The notes under the pieces were generated by a model that saw nothing but the letters and a program-made list of their open reading frames with translations, ran no database searches and was not told where the DNA came from. A DNA stretch of 5,355 nucleotides from contig DAOWOP010000184.1 in NCBI GenBank assembly GCA_030642005.1, positions 1 through 5,355 of the forward strand. The letters run 5' to 3'. Shown here piece after piece: positions 1-5,328 of this stretch. The translations under genes were made by a program, and so were the position numbers. How positions within the stretch are numbered: the stretch's first letter is position 1; the number at the start of each line of letters is the position of its first letter. This DNA comes from Planctomycetales bacterium (GTDB lineage Bacteria > Planctomycetota > Phycisphaerae > SM23-33).

Positions 1-18
1 GGGACGCTAACCTATTTT
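1..18. repeat. Inverted copy of the 64-bp repeat's 3' motif
   Basis: The first 18 bases of the window (GGGACGCTAACCTATTTT) are the exact reverse complement of bases 78-95 and 142-159, which lie inside the two copies of the downstream 64-bp tandem repeat. The arms could therefore pair across 1-95. The element runs off the left edge, so its full extent cannot be seen. The arrangement of inverted short motifs is typical of REP-like intergenic repeats. That class assignment is inference. Confidence 0.75.
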
Positions 19-39
19 GCGATTGACAAACTGCCGATT

Positions 40-167
40 AACGCTGATACTGATTGAAATGATAGGGAGAAAAGGCGAAAATAGGTTAGCGTCCCCTATT
101 TCTAACGCTGATACTGATTGAAATGATAGGGAGAAAAGGCGAAAATAGGTTAGCGTCCCCTATTTCT
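40..167. repeat. Perfect 64-bp tandem duplication (2 copies)
   Basis: Bases 40-103 and 104-167 are identical 64-bp units beginning AACGCTGATACTGATTG and ending in TTAGCGTCCCCTATTTCT. Each unit contains the motif AAAATAGGTTAGCGTCCC, which is inverted at 1-18. The identity of the copies points to recent duplication. The array ends 24 bases before the methyltransferase start codon, so it occupies that gene's likely promoter/leader region. I see no convincing -35/-10 pair within it. The short peptide frames in the units (for example from the ATG at 59) look spurious. Confidence 0.92.
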
Positions 168-191
168 CTATTTCTATTTTGCCTATGAACA

Positions 192-971
192 ATGAACGAT
201 AACGAACAAATGGAGTTTCTTTACGAGCTTTTTGATTGCTCTTTACCACGCCTTGGCCCTGGAGACGACTGCTCAACTAAACAAGCGTTGAATATGCTGC
301 TTTCAGCGAGGCCACAATGTATGGCTGGCAAGCTCATAGTTTTGGATATTGGTTGCGGTAACGGCGCACAGACGATCCAACTAACTAGACATATTGACGG
401 GACAATCTTGGCTGTGGATAATCATCAGCCATTTTTGGACGAGTTGCAACAACGTGCTGAAGCTGAGGGTGTTTCGGATAAAGTACAACTTTATTTGAAA
501 GACATGTGCGAATTGGAGCTGGCCGAGGGTTCTTTTGATCTGATTTGGTCAGAAGGGGCTCTTTATAACATGGGATTCAGTAAGGGACTGGCAGTATGTC
601 GCTCCCTTTTGGTTTCCGGCGGGTTATTGGCAGCGAGCGAACTTACTTGGTTGCGGCCAGATCCTCCAACAGAGTGCCGACAGTTTTTTGACAATGAGTA
701 TCCTTCAATGGTGGATATTGATACCAACTTGGCCACCATAAAAAGCTCTGGATACCATGTCGTTGGTCATTTTACTCTTCCGGAGTCAGCCTGGTGGGAT
801 TCATATTATAATCCACTGGAAAAACGGCTTCAATCATTTCGGAAAAAGTATGTCACAAACCCGGAACGGATTGAGAGGATCGATTCTGTACAGATGGAGA
901 TCGATATCTATCGCAAATACTCCAGCTACTATGGTTACGTGTTTTTTCTTATGCAGCATAATCAACTATAG
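192..971 (+). CDS. Class I SAM-dependent methyltransferase
   Basis: This is a complete 259-aa cytoplasmic protein with a Rossmann-type methyltransferase fold. Visible motifs are motif I VLDIGCGNG (residues 50-58, SAM-binding glycine loop), the acidic residue ending strand 2 (D76 in LAVDNH, expected to bind the ribose hydroxyls), DM at 104-105, and FDLIWSEGALYNMGF (115-129, motif IV region). An N-terminal LPRLGPGDDCST segment (18-29) and a C-terminal helical, Tyr-rich tail (about 205-255) lie outside the core. The methyl acceptor cannot be read from the sequence; small-molecule methylation is as likely as anything. The start at 192 is the first in-frame ATG but lacks a clear Shine-Dalgarno site; M7 (base 210) is an alternative. 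The gene stands alone on its strand, is AT-richer than its neighbours and sits between two unrelated tandem repeats, which suggests acquisition by transfer. The family is confident and the substrate unknown. Confidence 0.93.
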   Translation: MNDNEQMEFLYELFDCSLPRLGPGDDCSTKQALNMLLSARPQCMAGKLIVLDIGCGNGAQTIQLTRHIDGTILAVDNHQPFLDELQQRAEAEGVSDKVQLYLKDMCELELAEGSFDLIWSEGALYNMGFSKGLAVCRSLLVSGGLLAASELTWLRPDPPTECRQFFDNEYPSMVDIDTNLATIKSSGYHVVGHFTLPESAWWDSYYNPLEKRLQSFRKKYVTNPERIERIDSVQMEIDIYRKYSSYYGYVFFLMQHNQL

Positions 972-980
972 GGGGATTAA

Positions 981-1064
981 GGGATTAAGGGGACGGAGCG
1001 CTTAATTGGGATGCGGGGAAACGGGATTAAGGGGACGGAGCGCTTAATTGGGATGCGGGGAAAC
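981..1064. repeat. Perfect 42-bp tandem duplication (2 copies)
   Basis: Bases 981-1022 and 1023-1064 are identical 42-bp units starting GGGATTAAGGGGACGGAGCG and containing CTTAATTGGGATGCGGGG. A partial third start (GGGGGATTAA) precedes them at 971-980, directly at the methyltransferase stop codon. On the opposite strand each unit reads TTAAGCGCTCCGTCCCC, which loosely resembles the TTAGCGTCCCC motif of the 64-bp repeat left of the gene. A common origin is possible but not shown. Confidence 0.92.
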
Positions 1065-1075
1065 GGGGACGTGGA

Positions 1076-1100
1076 AAATACGGAATGTTATTCCATATTT
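1076..1100. repeat. Small hairpin, 11-bp arms with one mismatch
   Basis: AAATACGGAAT (1076-1086) and ATTCCATATTT (1090-1100) pair over 11 positions with a single C/A mismatch and a 3-base GTT loop. The stem is AT-rich and has no T-run after it, so it is a poor intrinsic terminator. It lies immediately before the large inverted repeat and may be part of the same composite element. Confidence 0.55.
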
Positions 1101-1105
1101 CAGCA

Positions 1106-1183
1106 GGTGCCGTGGTCGCGGTGTTTGCGACCACGTTAACGTCTGCGTATCCGCGTGGTCGCAAACACCGCGACCACGGCACC
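1106..1183. repeat. 30-bp perfect inverted repeat with nested hairpins (REP-pair/BIME-like)
   Basis: Bases 1106-1135 are the exact reverse complement of 1154-1183, separated by 18 bases. Each arm is itself a hairpin. In the left arm CGTGGTCGC (1111-1119) pairs with GCGACCACG (1127-1135) around a 7-base loop. In the right arm 1154-1162 pairs with 1170-1178. The 78 bases can therefore fold either as one long stem-loop or as two side-by-side 9-bp hairpins. Paired inverted palindromic units are the hallmark of REP doublets (BIMEs). In other bacteria these are mobilised by a Y1 tyrosine transposase (RAYT), but none is encoded in this window. A terminator role is less likely because no T-run follows on either side. 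Confidence 0.85.
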
Positions 1184-1187
1184 GGGC

Positions 1188-1412
1188 TTAAGCCACGTGG
1201 ACGACCACTTTGTCCTTCAGGCGTCCCCGGAGTTTGTCGCGGGCGCGTTCCAGTTCGTAGTACGCCTGGGCATTGACCCATAACTGGGCGGACATTCGAA
1301 AGTTGAGGCGCTTTCGTGAACGACGGTTCAATCTGTAGTTGTAAAAGAGGACTGGCCACTTAAGTGGCCAGTCCCTGACGGGACTAAACGGACCTTTTCG
1401 ACAATTCCCCGT
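1188..1412 (-). pseudogene. Possible remnant of a gene 3' end (unidentified)
   Basis: On the reverse strand a frame stays open from just after a TGA (1413-1415) to a TAA at 1188-1190, about 74 codons. The only ATG lies midway. The segment LFYNYRLNRRSRKRLNFRMS followed by the helical AYYELERARDKLRGRLKDK looks protein-like. The FYNYR...NFR pattern resembles the C-terminal end of DDE (integrase-core) transposases, where a YN/NYRPH...TP motif is common, but the match is weak. No catalytic DDE residues, no start codon with a ribosome site and no terminal inverted repeat pair are visible. It may be a decayed insertion-sequence tail, or simply a chance open frame in GC-rich DNA that includes a palindrome. 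Confidence 0.22.
1349..1374. repeat. Perfect 26-bp palindrome
   Basis: The 13 bases GGACTGGCCACTT (1349-1361) are followed without a spacer by their exact reverse complement (1362-1374). The centre is TTAA inside a CTTAAG site. A competing short stem, GTCCC (1371-1375) with GGGAC (1380-1384), overlaps its right arm. On the reverse strand the palindrome is followed by TCTTTT, a weak terminator-like tail, but no reverse gene ends there. It could be a protein-binding dyad, a mobile-element end or a REP-like unit. It lies about 130 bases upstream of the -10 box of the next gene. Confidence 0.85.
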
Positions 1413-1481
1413 TCACCTGCCTCCACTGTTTTCCGGTTCCAATTCATCAAAATCTTAACGCATCCGGGCGGTATTGTGGTA

Positions 1482-1509
1482 TTAAACGTGCGGCGGGAAT
1501 TCATATAAT
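1482..1509 (+). promoter_or_regulatory. Promoter for the secreted-protein/trxB/HAD operon
   Basis: A perfect sigma-70-type -10 hexamer TATAAT occupies 1504-1509. A weak -35 candidate, TTAAAC, lies 16 bases upstream at 1482-1487 and matches TTGACA at only half its positions. Transcription would begin near 1515-1517, giving a very short leader before the AAAGGA ribosome site (1518-1523) and the ATG at 1531. The -10 box is clear; the -35 is weak, so an activator or another sigma preference is possible. Confidence 0.55.
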
Positions 1510-1530
1510 GTCGAGTGAAAGGAAAAAGCC

Positions 1531-2874
1531 ATGAGATTGATTCTTTCCATAGTAATGTTGGCGATGCCGATAGCGGCGGCGGGGCAGTCGAGCCGGCCTG
1601 CCGGGACAACAACGGCTCCGGCGGTAAAATTAGGCCCGCGTTACACCGACAGGCTGGTGGGTATTTCGCTTTGCCCGCCGGCCGATACCGATCGCAGCAT
1701 GCAGACTTCTGCCCGCAGGCTGGTCGGATGGACGCGAAGAGACAAACAGACCAGCGCGGTCCGCTGGTCGCTGGAGGTCCTTCGGACAAAGCACAAGCCG
1801 ACGAAGATGCTGCTTTCGGAGTACGCCAAGGCCGTTGCGGCCGAACTTGCCCGAACCGGCAATTTCAAGGTCGAGTCCACGCGGATTTCCGTCGTTGCCG
1901 GCAAATCGGCGATGCACTTTCGCGGCATCTGGAACGCTGCATTCAAACTGTGGCGCCGACAGACGTGGGTAAGGATAAAGCCCGGCGAGCACATCGTGTT
2001 GAGCATCACCGGCGATCCCGCCGCCAAGGCCGAAATGGACGCCGTCCTGACGGCGGTTCTCGATAGTATGAGATTGTTCGACCCCAAAGTCGCGATAACC
2101 GAGTACAAACAGAACCTGGCGCGAGGCGCAGCGGTGCTGGAAAAACTGTCGGTTGCGAAACTCAAAACGATCATCCACAAGCAGCCTTGTTACTGCACGA
2201 TCAAACTGAAGGATAAAATTATCGGTTTCATCCAACTGACCGAGTCGATAACCAAGCGATCGGACGCGCAGGGCCTGAACGTCGTCAGCAACGGCGTGCT
2301 GATGCTTCCCGGAGCGCCGGTGCAACTGACGTGGAAGAAATTGTTCACCACGCCCGACCGAAATTTGGAGCGATGGGAGCGGGTGTCCGTCCGGGGCAGG
2401 GGAAAGACCGCCTTAAGAGAAATCCAGGAGGTCATCAAAAAGGACCACTGGATACTGGTTCGACTGCACCAGCGGAGTTGGAAGCAAAAAGTGCCGGAGT
2501 TACTCATACCGGCATATCTGCCCGAAGCCTTCAGCGCCCTGCTTCCCAGGTTGCTGGACCGCTCAAAGGCTGAAACATACGCCTTCGCCGTGTACAACCC
2601 GGACAAGAACGACTTCGATATGCGGACCGTCCGGGTCGTCGGAGCCGAGACAATCCACATAAGCGAAAAGGCCGTCAAGGCGACCAGGCTGACGGACCAG
2701 ATGTCCGCCCAAGCGCCGACGGTCAACCTGTGGGTGGATAAAAAAGGAATGATCCTGCGGATGCGGATGCCCAACGGGCTGACGATGGAGCGAACCGACC
2801 GAAGAACTGTTACCGCAAGATTCGCAGCCGAACTCGCCGAACTGGATAAACTCCGAAGGACAAAAGGGAAATAA
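1531..2874 (+). CDS. Secreted/periplasmic protein of unknown function
   Basis: This 447-aa protein begins with a Sec-type signal peptide: MR, a hydrophobic core LILSIVMLAMPIAAA, and likely cleavage after residue 17 or 18. A short Ser/Thr/Pro/Ala linker (about 19-31) follows. There are no later membrane spans and no lipobox cysteine, so it is probably soluble outside the cytoplasm. Residues about 40-195 form an alpha/beta region that loosely recalls PsbP/DcrB-like secreted domains. Residues about 205-320 are strand-rich, and 345-430 (YAFAVYNPD at 350, LWVDKKGMILRMRMPNG near 400) resembles the final strands of DUF3108-like periplasmic beta-barrels, with an LWVD-x-x-G turn. These resemblances are by eye and assign no activity. 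AAAGGA sits 7 bases before the ATG, behind a TATAAT box. It is the first gene of the operon, one base ahead of trxB. Confidence 0.88.
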   Translation: MRLILSIVMLAMPIAAAGQSSRPAGTTTAPAVKLGPRYTDRLVGISLCPPADTDRSMQTSARRLVGWTRRDKQTSAVRWSLEVLRTKHKPTKMLLSEYAKAVAAELARTGNFKVESTRISVVAGKSAMHFRGIWNAAFKLWRRQTWVRIKPGEHIVLSITGDPAAKAEMDAVLTAVLDSMRLFDPKVAITEYKQNLARGAAVLEKLSVAKLKTIIHKQPCYCTIKLKDKIIGFIQLTESITKRSDAQGLNVVSNGVLMLPGAPVQLTWKKLFTTPDRNLERWERVSVRGRGKTALREIQEVIKKDHWILVRLHQRSWKQKVPELLIPAYLPEAFSALLPRLLDRSKAETYAFAVYNPDKNDFDMRTVRVVGAETIHISEKAVKATRLTDQMSAQAPTVNLWVDKKGMILRMRMPNGLTMERTDRRTVTARFAAELAELDKLRRTKGK

Positions 2875-2875
2875 C

Positions 2876-3889
2876 ATGCCGGAAAGCGAAATCCACGACG
2901 TGATAATCATCGGCGCAGGTCCGGCCGGTTTCGCCGCGGCGCTGTACACCACGCGAGACCGCTACGATACGCTCATCCTCGACAAGGCCGGGCTGCCCGG
3001 CGGGCAAATACTGCTGACCGAACGGGTCGAAAACTACCCCGGCTACGAAGTCGTCAGCGGACCTGACCTTATCGCGCAAATGACCAAACAGGTGGAAAAC
3101 TTCGGCGCTTCGGTAACGGTCGGCGCTGAAGCCACCGCACTTCGCCGGCGGGACGATGGCGTCCTCGAAGTCGAAGTCAACGGCGGGGAAAAGACTTACC
3201 TCGCCCGTGCGGCCATCCTCTGCCCCGGCAGCGATTATCGTTCACTCGGCGTACCGGGCGAGGCCGAGATGCGACAGGCTACGCGAGTGTCATACTGCGC
3301 GACCTGCGACGGTGCGTTCTACCGCGACAAGCACGTCCTGACCGTCGGCGGAGGAAACACCGCCGTCGAAGACACCATATACCTGGCCGAAAGGTTCACA
3401 AAAAAGACCACGCTGATTCACCGCCGAACCGAGTTCCGCGCACAAAAGGTTCTCGTCGAGGAACTTTACGACAAGGCCGGCGAGCACAACATCGAGATCA
3501 AACTGCCTTACGTTCTTGAGCAAATCGTCCCCGACGCCGCCGGCGGCGACATCGACCACGTTGTGATTAAGAACGTCCAGACCGGCGATACCGAAGACCT
3601 TAAGGTCGATGGCGTTTTCATCTTCGCCGGGATGGTCCCGAACACGAATTGGCTCGCCGGCGCGGTGGAGTTGGACGATGCCGGTTACATCAGGTGCAAC
3701 CGCCAGACGCTCCAAACCTCGCTGCCGGGCGTGTTCGTCGCCGGCGACTGCCGGGCAGGAGCAGCCATGCAACTGGTAACCGCCTGCGCCGACGGCGTGG
3801 TAACTGCGATGATGCTCAAACAATACTTCCGCGACCCGTCGGCCTGGAAGGCCGAAACCGCCGAAGGCCTCGGCGGCGTGGGATGGTAA
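2876..3889 (+). CDS. trxB: Thioredoxin reductase (NADPH)
   Basis: A complete 337-aa FAD-dependent pyridine nucleotide-disulfide oxidoreductase that uses NADPH to reduce thioredoxin in the cytoplasm. The hallmarks are in order: FAD-binding IIGAGPAG (11-18), PGGQ (41-44), ENYPG (52-56), redox-active CATC (C141 and C144, in SYCATCDGAFY), the NADPH-binding GGGNTAVED (158-166) with the 2'-phosphate-binding HRR (182-184) before EFRA, GMVPNT (252-257), and the C-terminal FAD motif FVAGDCR (287-293) with MQLVTACADG. The length fits the low-molecular-weight family (about 310-340). Extra cysteines at 116, 292 and in TACADG are unusual but not at catalytic positions. The start is the first ATG, one base after the previous stop. 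AAAAGGGA inside the upstream gene's last codons acts as ribosome site, implying translational coupling. A ferredoxin/flavin-dependent relative is less likely given the intact NADPH motifs. Confidence 0.96.
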   Translation: MPESEIHDVIIIGAGPAGFAAALYTTRDRYDTLILDKAGLPGGQILLTERVENYPGYEVVSGPDLIAQMTKQVENFGASVTVGAEATALRRRDDGVLEVEVNGGEKTYLARAAILCPGSDYRSLGVPGEAEMRQATRVSYCATCDGAFYRDKHVLTVGGGNTAVEDTIYLAERFTKKTTLIHRRTEFRAQKVLVEELYDKAGEHNIEIKLPYVLEQIVPDAAGGDIDHVVIKNVQTGDTEDLKVDGVFIFAGMVPNTNWLAGAVELDDAGYIRCNRQTLQTSLPGVFVAGDCRAGAAMQLVTACADGVVTAMMLKQYFRDPSAWKAETAEGLGGVGW

Positions 3890-3896
3890 GATAAAG

Positions 3897-3925
3897 CCGG
3901 CAGATGAGCGAAGCGAATCTGCCGG
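3897..3925 (+). promoter_or_regulatory. Hairpin over the trxB-HAD junction and first HAD start codon
   Basis: CCGGCAGAT (3897-3905) pairs perfectly with ATCTGCCGG (3917-3925) around an 11-base loop. The first two bases of the ATG at 3904 lie in the left arm. No T-run follows, so it is not a standard terminator. It could damp translation from 3904, protect the trxB transcript's 3' side after processing, or mark that the true HAD start is the later ATG at 3949. The structure is seen directly; its role is inference. Confidence 0.5.
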
Positions 3926-4800
3926 AAACACTGATTGCGAGTTGTGCTATGCCGACTGGAAAATATCGCTTACTGGCTGTCGATGTTGATGGGACGCTGT
4001 TGAATCACGGCGCTATGGACGATGCCGACGTCGCTGCGCTCCATGCCGCCGCCGAAGCCGGGATCGTCGTATGTCTCTGCACAGGCAGGAGTTGGGAAGA
4101 GTCCAGGGACATCTGGGAAGGCCTGAACCTGCCCGAACCGCACGGCCCCGTAGTTTGCGCCGGCGGGGCGCTGGTCGTCGAGCCGGACACAGAGCGGACA
4201 CTCTATAGCCGAACGTTCGACCGCGCCACCGCACAGGAACTCACCCGACAGATGCAACAAATGGGCTATCCGGTAATGGCGCTGGTCGATGCCTGGCGGG
4301 AAGGATTCGATTACTACCTCATAGGCCGATACGACGACCGCCCGCTCTATCAGAATTTCATCAGCGCCATACCTCGGCGGATTCGACACGTTGATCGTCT
4401 CGACTGCGATGATTATCCCCGCCCGTTGCGGATCAGCGCTTTGGAGGAACCCGGCTGCGGCCGGCCCACCGTCGAAACGCTCAAGCGGCACTTCGCCGGG
4501 CGGATCGAGATTCAGGACATCTACCTGTCGCACCGCGATGTGGATATTGTCGAGGCCTTCTCTGCCGGGACCGACAAGTTCACCGCTCTTCAGTACGTCG
4601 GGCAGGGCTACAGGATCGCCCCGTCGGCCTTTGCCGCTATCGGCGACGACAACAACGACCTGGCGATGCTGCGGGGAGCCGGGCTGTCGGGAACGCCCGC
4701 CGATGCACCGGAGGAACTTTTACGCATCGCCAAGATGGTCCTTTCGCCCCGCGGTTCCGGACCAGTGGCCGAATTCGTCGATGCCGTACTCAAGGGTTAG
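3904..4800 (+). CDS. Cof-type HAD-superfamily phosphatase (HAD-IIB)
   Basis: This cytoplasmic hydrolase probably removes phosphate from a small phosphorylated metabolite such as a sugar phosphate or a cofactor; the substrate is not readable. All HAD motifs are present: motif I AVDVDGTLL with nucleophile D27 and acid/base D29, motif II T60 in CLCTGRS, motif III K225 in GTDKFTAL, and motif IV GDDNND (247-252, Mg2+ ligands D248 and D252). The C2-type cap lies between motifs II and III (about 90-195). Length is 298 aa from the ATG at 3904. The internal ATG at 3949 (M16, giving 283 aa) puts KYRLLAVDVDGT at the usual distance from the N terminus and may be the true start, since the first ATG sits in a hairpin. 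Neither start has a good Shine-Dalgarno site. It follows trxB by 14 bases and is probably co-transcribed. The last gene before the repeat field. Confidence 0.92.
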   Translation: MSEANLPETLIASCAMPTGKYRLLAVDVDGTLLNHGAMDDADVAALHAAAEAGIVVCLCTGRSWEESRDIWEGLNLPEPHGPVVCAGGALVVEPDTERTLYSRTFDRATAQELTRQMQQMGYPVMALVDAWREGFDYYLIGRYDDRPLYQNFISAIPRRIRHVDRLDCDDYPRPLRISALEEPGCGRPTVETLKRHFAGRIEIQDIYLSHRDVDIVEAFSAGTDKFTALQYVGQGYRIAPSAFAAIGDDNNDLAMLRGAGLSGTPADAPEELLRIAKMVLSPRGSGPVAEFVDAVLKG

Positions 4801-4810
4801 CGCCGGCCGC

Positions 4811-4930
4811 CAATTCGGAACCAATGGGAAAGATACGGAACAATTGGGAACAATTGGGAACAATACGGAACGATTCGGAAAGATTCGGAAAGATTCGGAA
4901 AGATACGGAAAGATTGGGAAAGATTGGGAA
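4811..4930. repeat. 10-bp tandem array, 12 units
   Basis: Twelve contiguous 10-bp units fill 4811-4930. Each ends in GGAA; the commonest form is AGATTCGGAA, with variants AGATACGGAA, AGATTGGGAA, CAATTGGGAA and CAATACGGAA. The left half uses mostly CAAT starts and the right half AGAT starts, so variant units are clustered as expected from local slippage/duplication. The array begins 10 bases after the HAD stop codon. The period is close to one turn of the DNA helix, which would place every GGAA on roughly the same face. Confidence 0.93.
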
Positions 4931-5013
4931 AGTTTCAAAAACACGCAACTCCTTTGCTTCCAAGCACTTACGCATTTTCGCCCCGAAAAACATCCCGTTT
5001 TTTAATTCTCCGT

Positions 5014-5040
5014 CTTACCTATATTACCTGAATTACCCAG
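5014..5040. repeat. 9-bp degenerate array, 3 units
   Basis: CTTACCTAT, ATTACCTGA and ATTACCCAG are consecutive 9-bp units sharing a TTACC core. The array is short and imperfect, and its significance comes mainly from lying among several other short-period arrays. Confidence 0.5.
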
Positions 5041-5081
5041 ATTGTGGGTTAGAACGGTTCGGAACAGGTTCGGTTTTGCGA

Positions 5082-5107
5082 AGCGGCAAGCCGCGTGGTT
5101 TGCCGTT
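5082..5107. repeat. REP-like hairpin, 11-bp stem
   Basis: Bases 5082-5092 (AGCGGCAAGCC) pair with 5097-5107 (GGTTTGCCGTT) around a GCGT loop. Nine pairs are Watson-Crick and two are G-T wobbles. No T-run follows, so a terminator is unlikely. The loop-side bases CCGCGTGGT (5091-5099) also occur at 1151-1159 at the inner edge of the large inverted repeat, hinting at a related repeat family, though nine bases is little to go on. Confidence 0.55.
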
Positions 5108-5150
5108 CGGCGCTGTTCGAACGCACAATGGACGCCACTGGAACACACGG

Positions 5151-5206
5151 TCAATTGGTCAATTGGTCAACTGGTCAATTGGTCAATTGGTTGATTGGTT
5201 GATCGG
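5151..5206. repeat. 8-bp tandem array, 7 units
   Basis: Seven 8-bp units run without interruption: TCAATTGG twice, TCAACTGG, TCAATTGG twice, then TTGATTGG and TTGATCGG. The first five units differ at one position at most and the last two form a variant subgroup. The period differs from all neighbouring arrays except the one at 5289. Confidence 0.92.
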
Positions 5207-5237
5207 TTCCGAGTTCCGAGTTCCGAGTTCGGAGTTC
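5207..5237. repeat. 7-bp tandem array, 4 units plus partial
   Basis: TTCCGAG occurs three times in a row, followed by TTCGGAG and a partial TTC. It abuts the 8-bp array with no spacer, so the period changes from 8 to 7 at base 5207. Confidence 0.88.
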
Positions 5238-5288
5238 TGTTTTTCTAGACCCTGCCCCCTGTCTTTCCGTTTTTTCCGTTTTTCACGG

Positions 5289-5328
5289 TCTTCCGGTCTT
5301 CCGGTAATTCGGTAATCCGGTAATCCGG
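5289..5328. repeat. 8-bp tandem array, 5 units
   Basis: The units are TCTTCCGG twice, TAATTCGG once and TAATCCGG twice, all ending in CGG. A degenerate preceding unit, TTTCACGG, occupies 5281-5288. Before that, CCG recurs at 5267 and 5276 within T-runs, as though the array decays leftward. Confidence 0.85.

Larger units (their letters stand above)
972..1530. other. Gene-poor intergenic region rich in palindromes
   Basis: These 559 bases between the methyltransferase stop and the next start codon carry no credible complete gene. They hold a 42-bp tandem duplication, an 11-bp-arm hairpin, a large nested inverted repeat, a reverse-strand open frame that may be a gene remnant, a perfect 26-bp palindrome and a promoter. 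The individual parts are listed separately. Nothing recognisable was seen in 1385-1480 other than the end of the reverse open frame. Confidence 0.8.

Noticed and set aside
40..167. CRISPR array
   Set aside because: The 64-bp units are directly contiguous with no unique spacers, and there are only two. No cas gene is present.
185..202. Upstream ATG as methyltransferase start or leader peptide
   Set aside because: It reads five codons to a TAA in a different frame, with no ribosome site; probably chance.
1328..2325. Reverse-strand open frames opposite the secreted-protein gene
   Set aside because: GC-rich antisense shadows without motifs; the + strand frame has a signal peptide, ribosome site and promoter.
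3649..3894. Short + strand open frame within trxB
   Set aside because: An arginine-rich shadow frame fully inside the well-supported trxB gene.
4975..5003. Intrinsic terminator for the operon (TTTTCG/CGAAAA stem, then a T-run at 4998-5003)
   Set aside because: The 6-bp stem is AT-rich with a 3-base loop, and the six T's begin 8 bases after it, so the structure is too weak and badly spaced.
4391..5005. 204-codon + strand open frame overlapping the HAD gene
   Set aside because: A shadow of the HAD coding sequence in another frame that continues into the 10-bp repeats; the HAD frame carries all the catalytic motifs.
4824..5315. 163-codon + strand open frame after the HAD gene
   Set aside because: It is made of the short tandem arrays translated in frame, starts inside the 10-bp array, has no ribosome site and has composition unlike the real genes.
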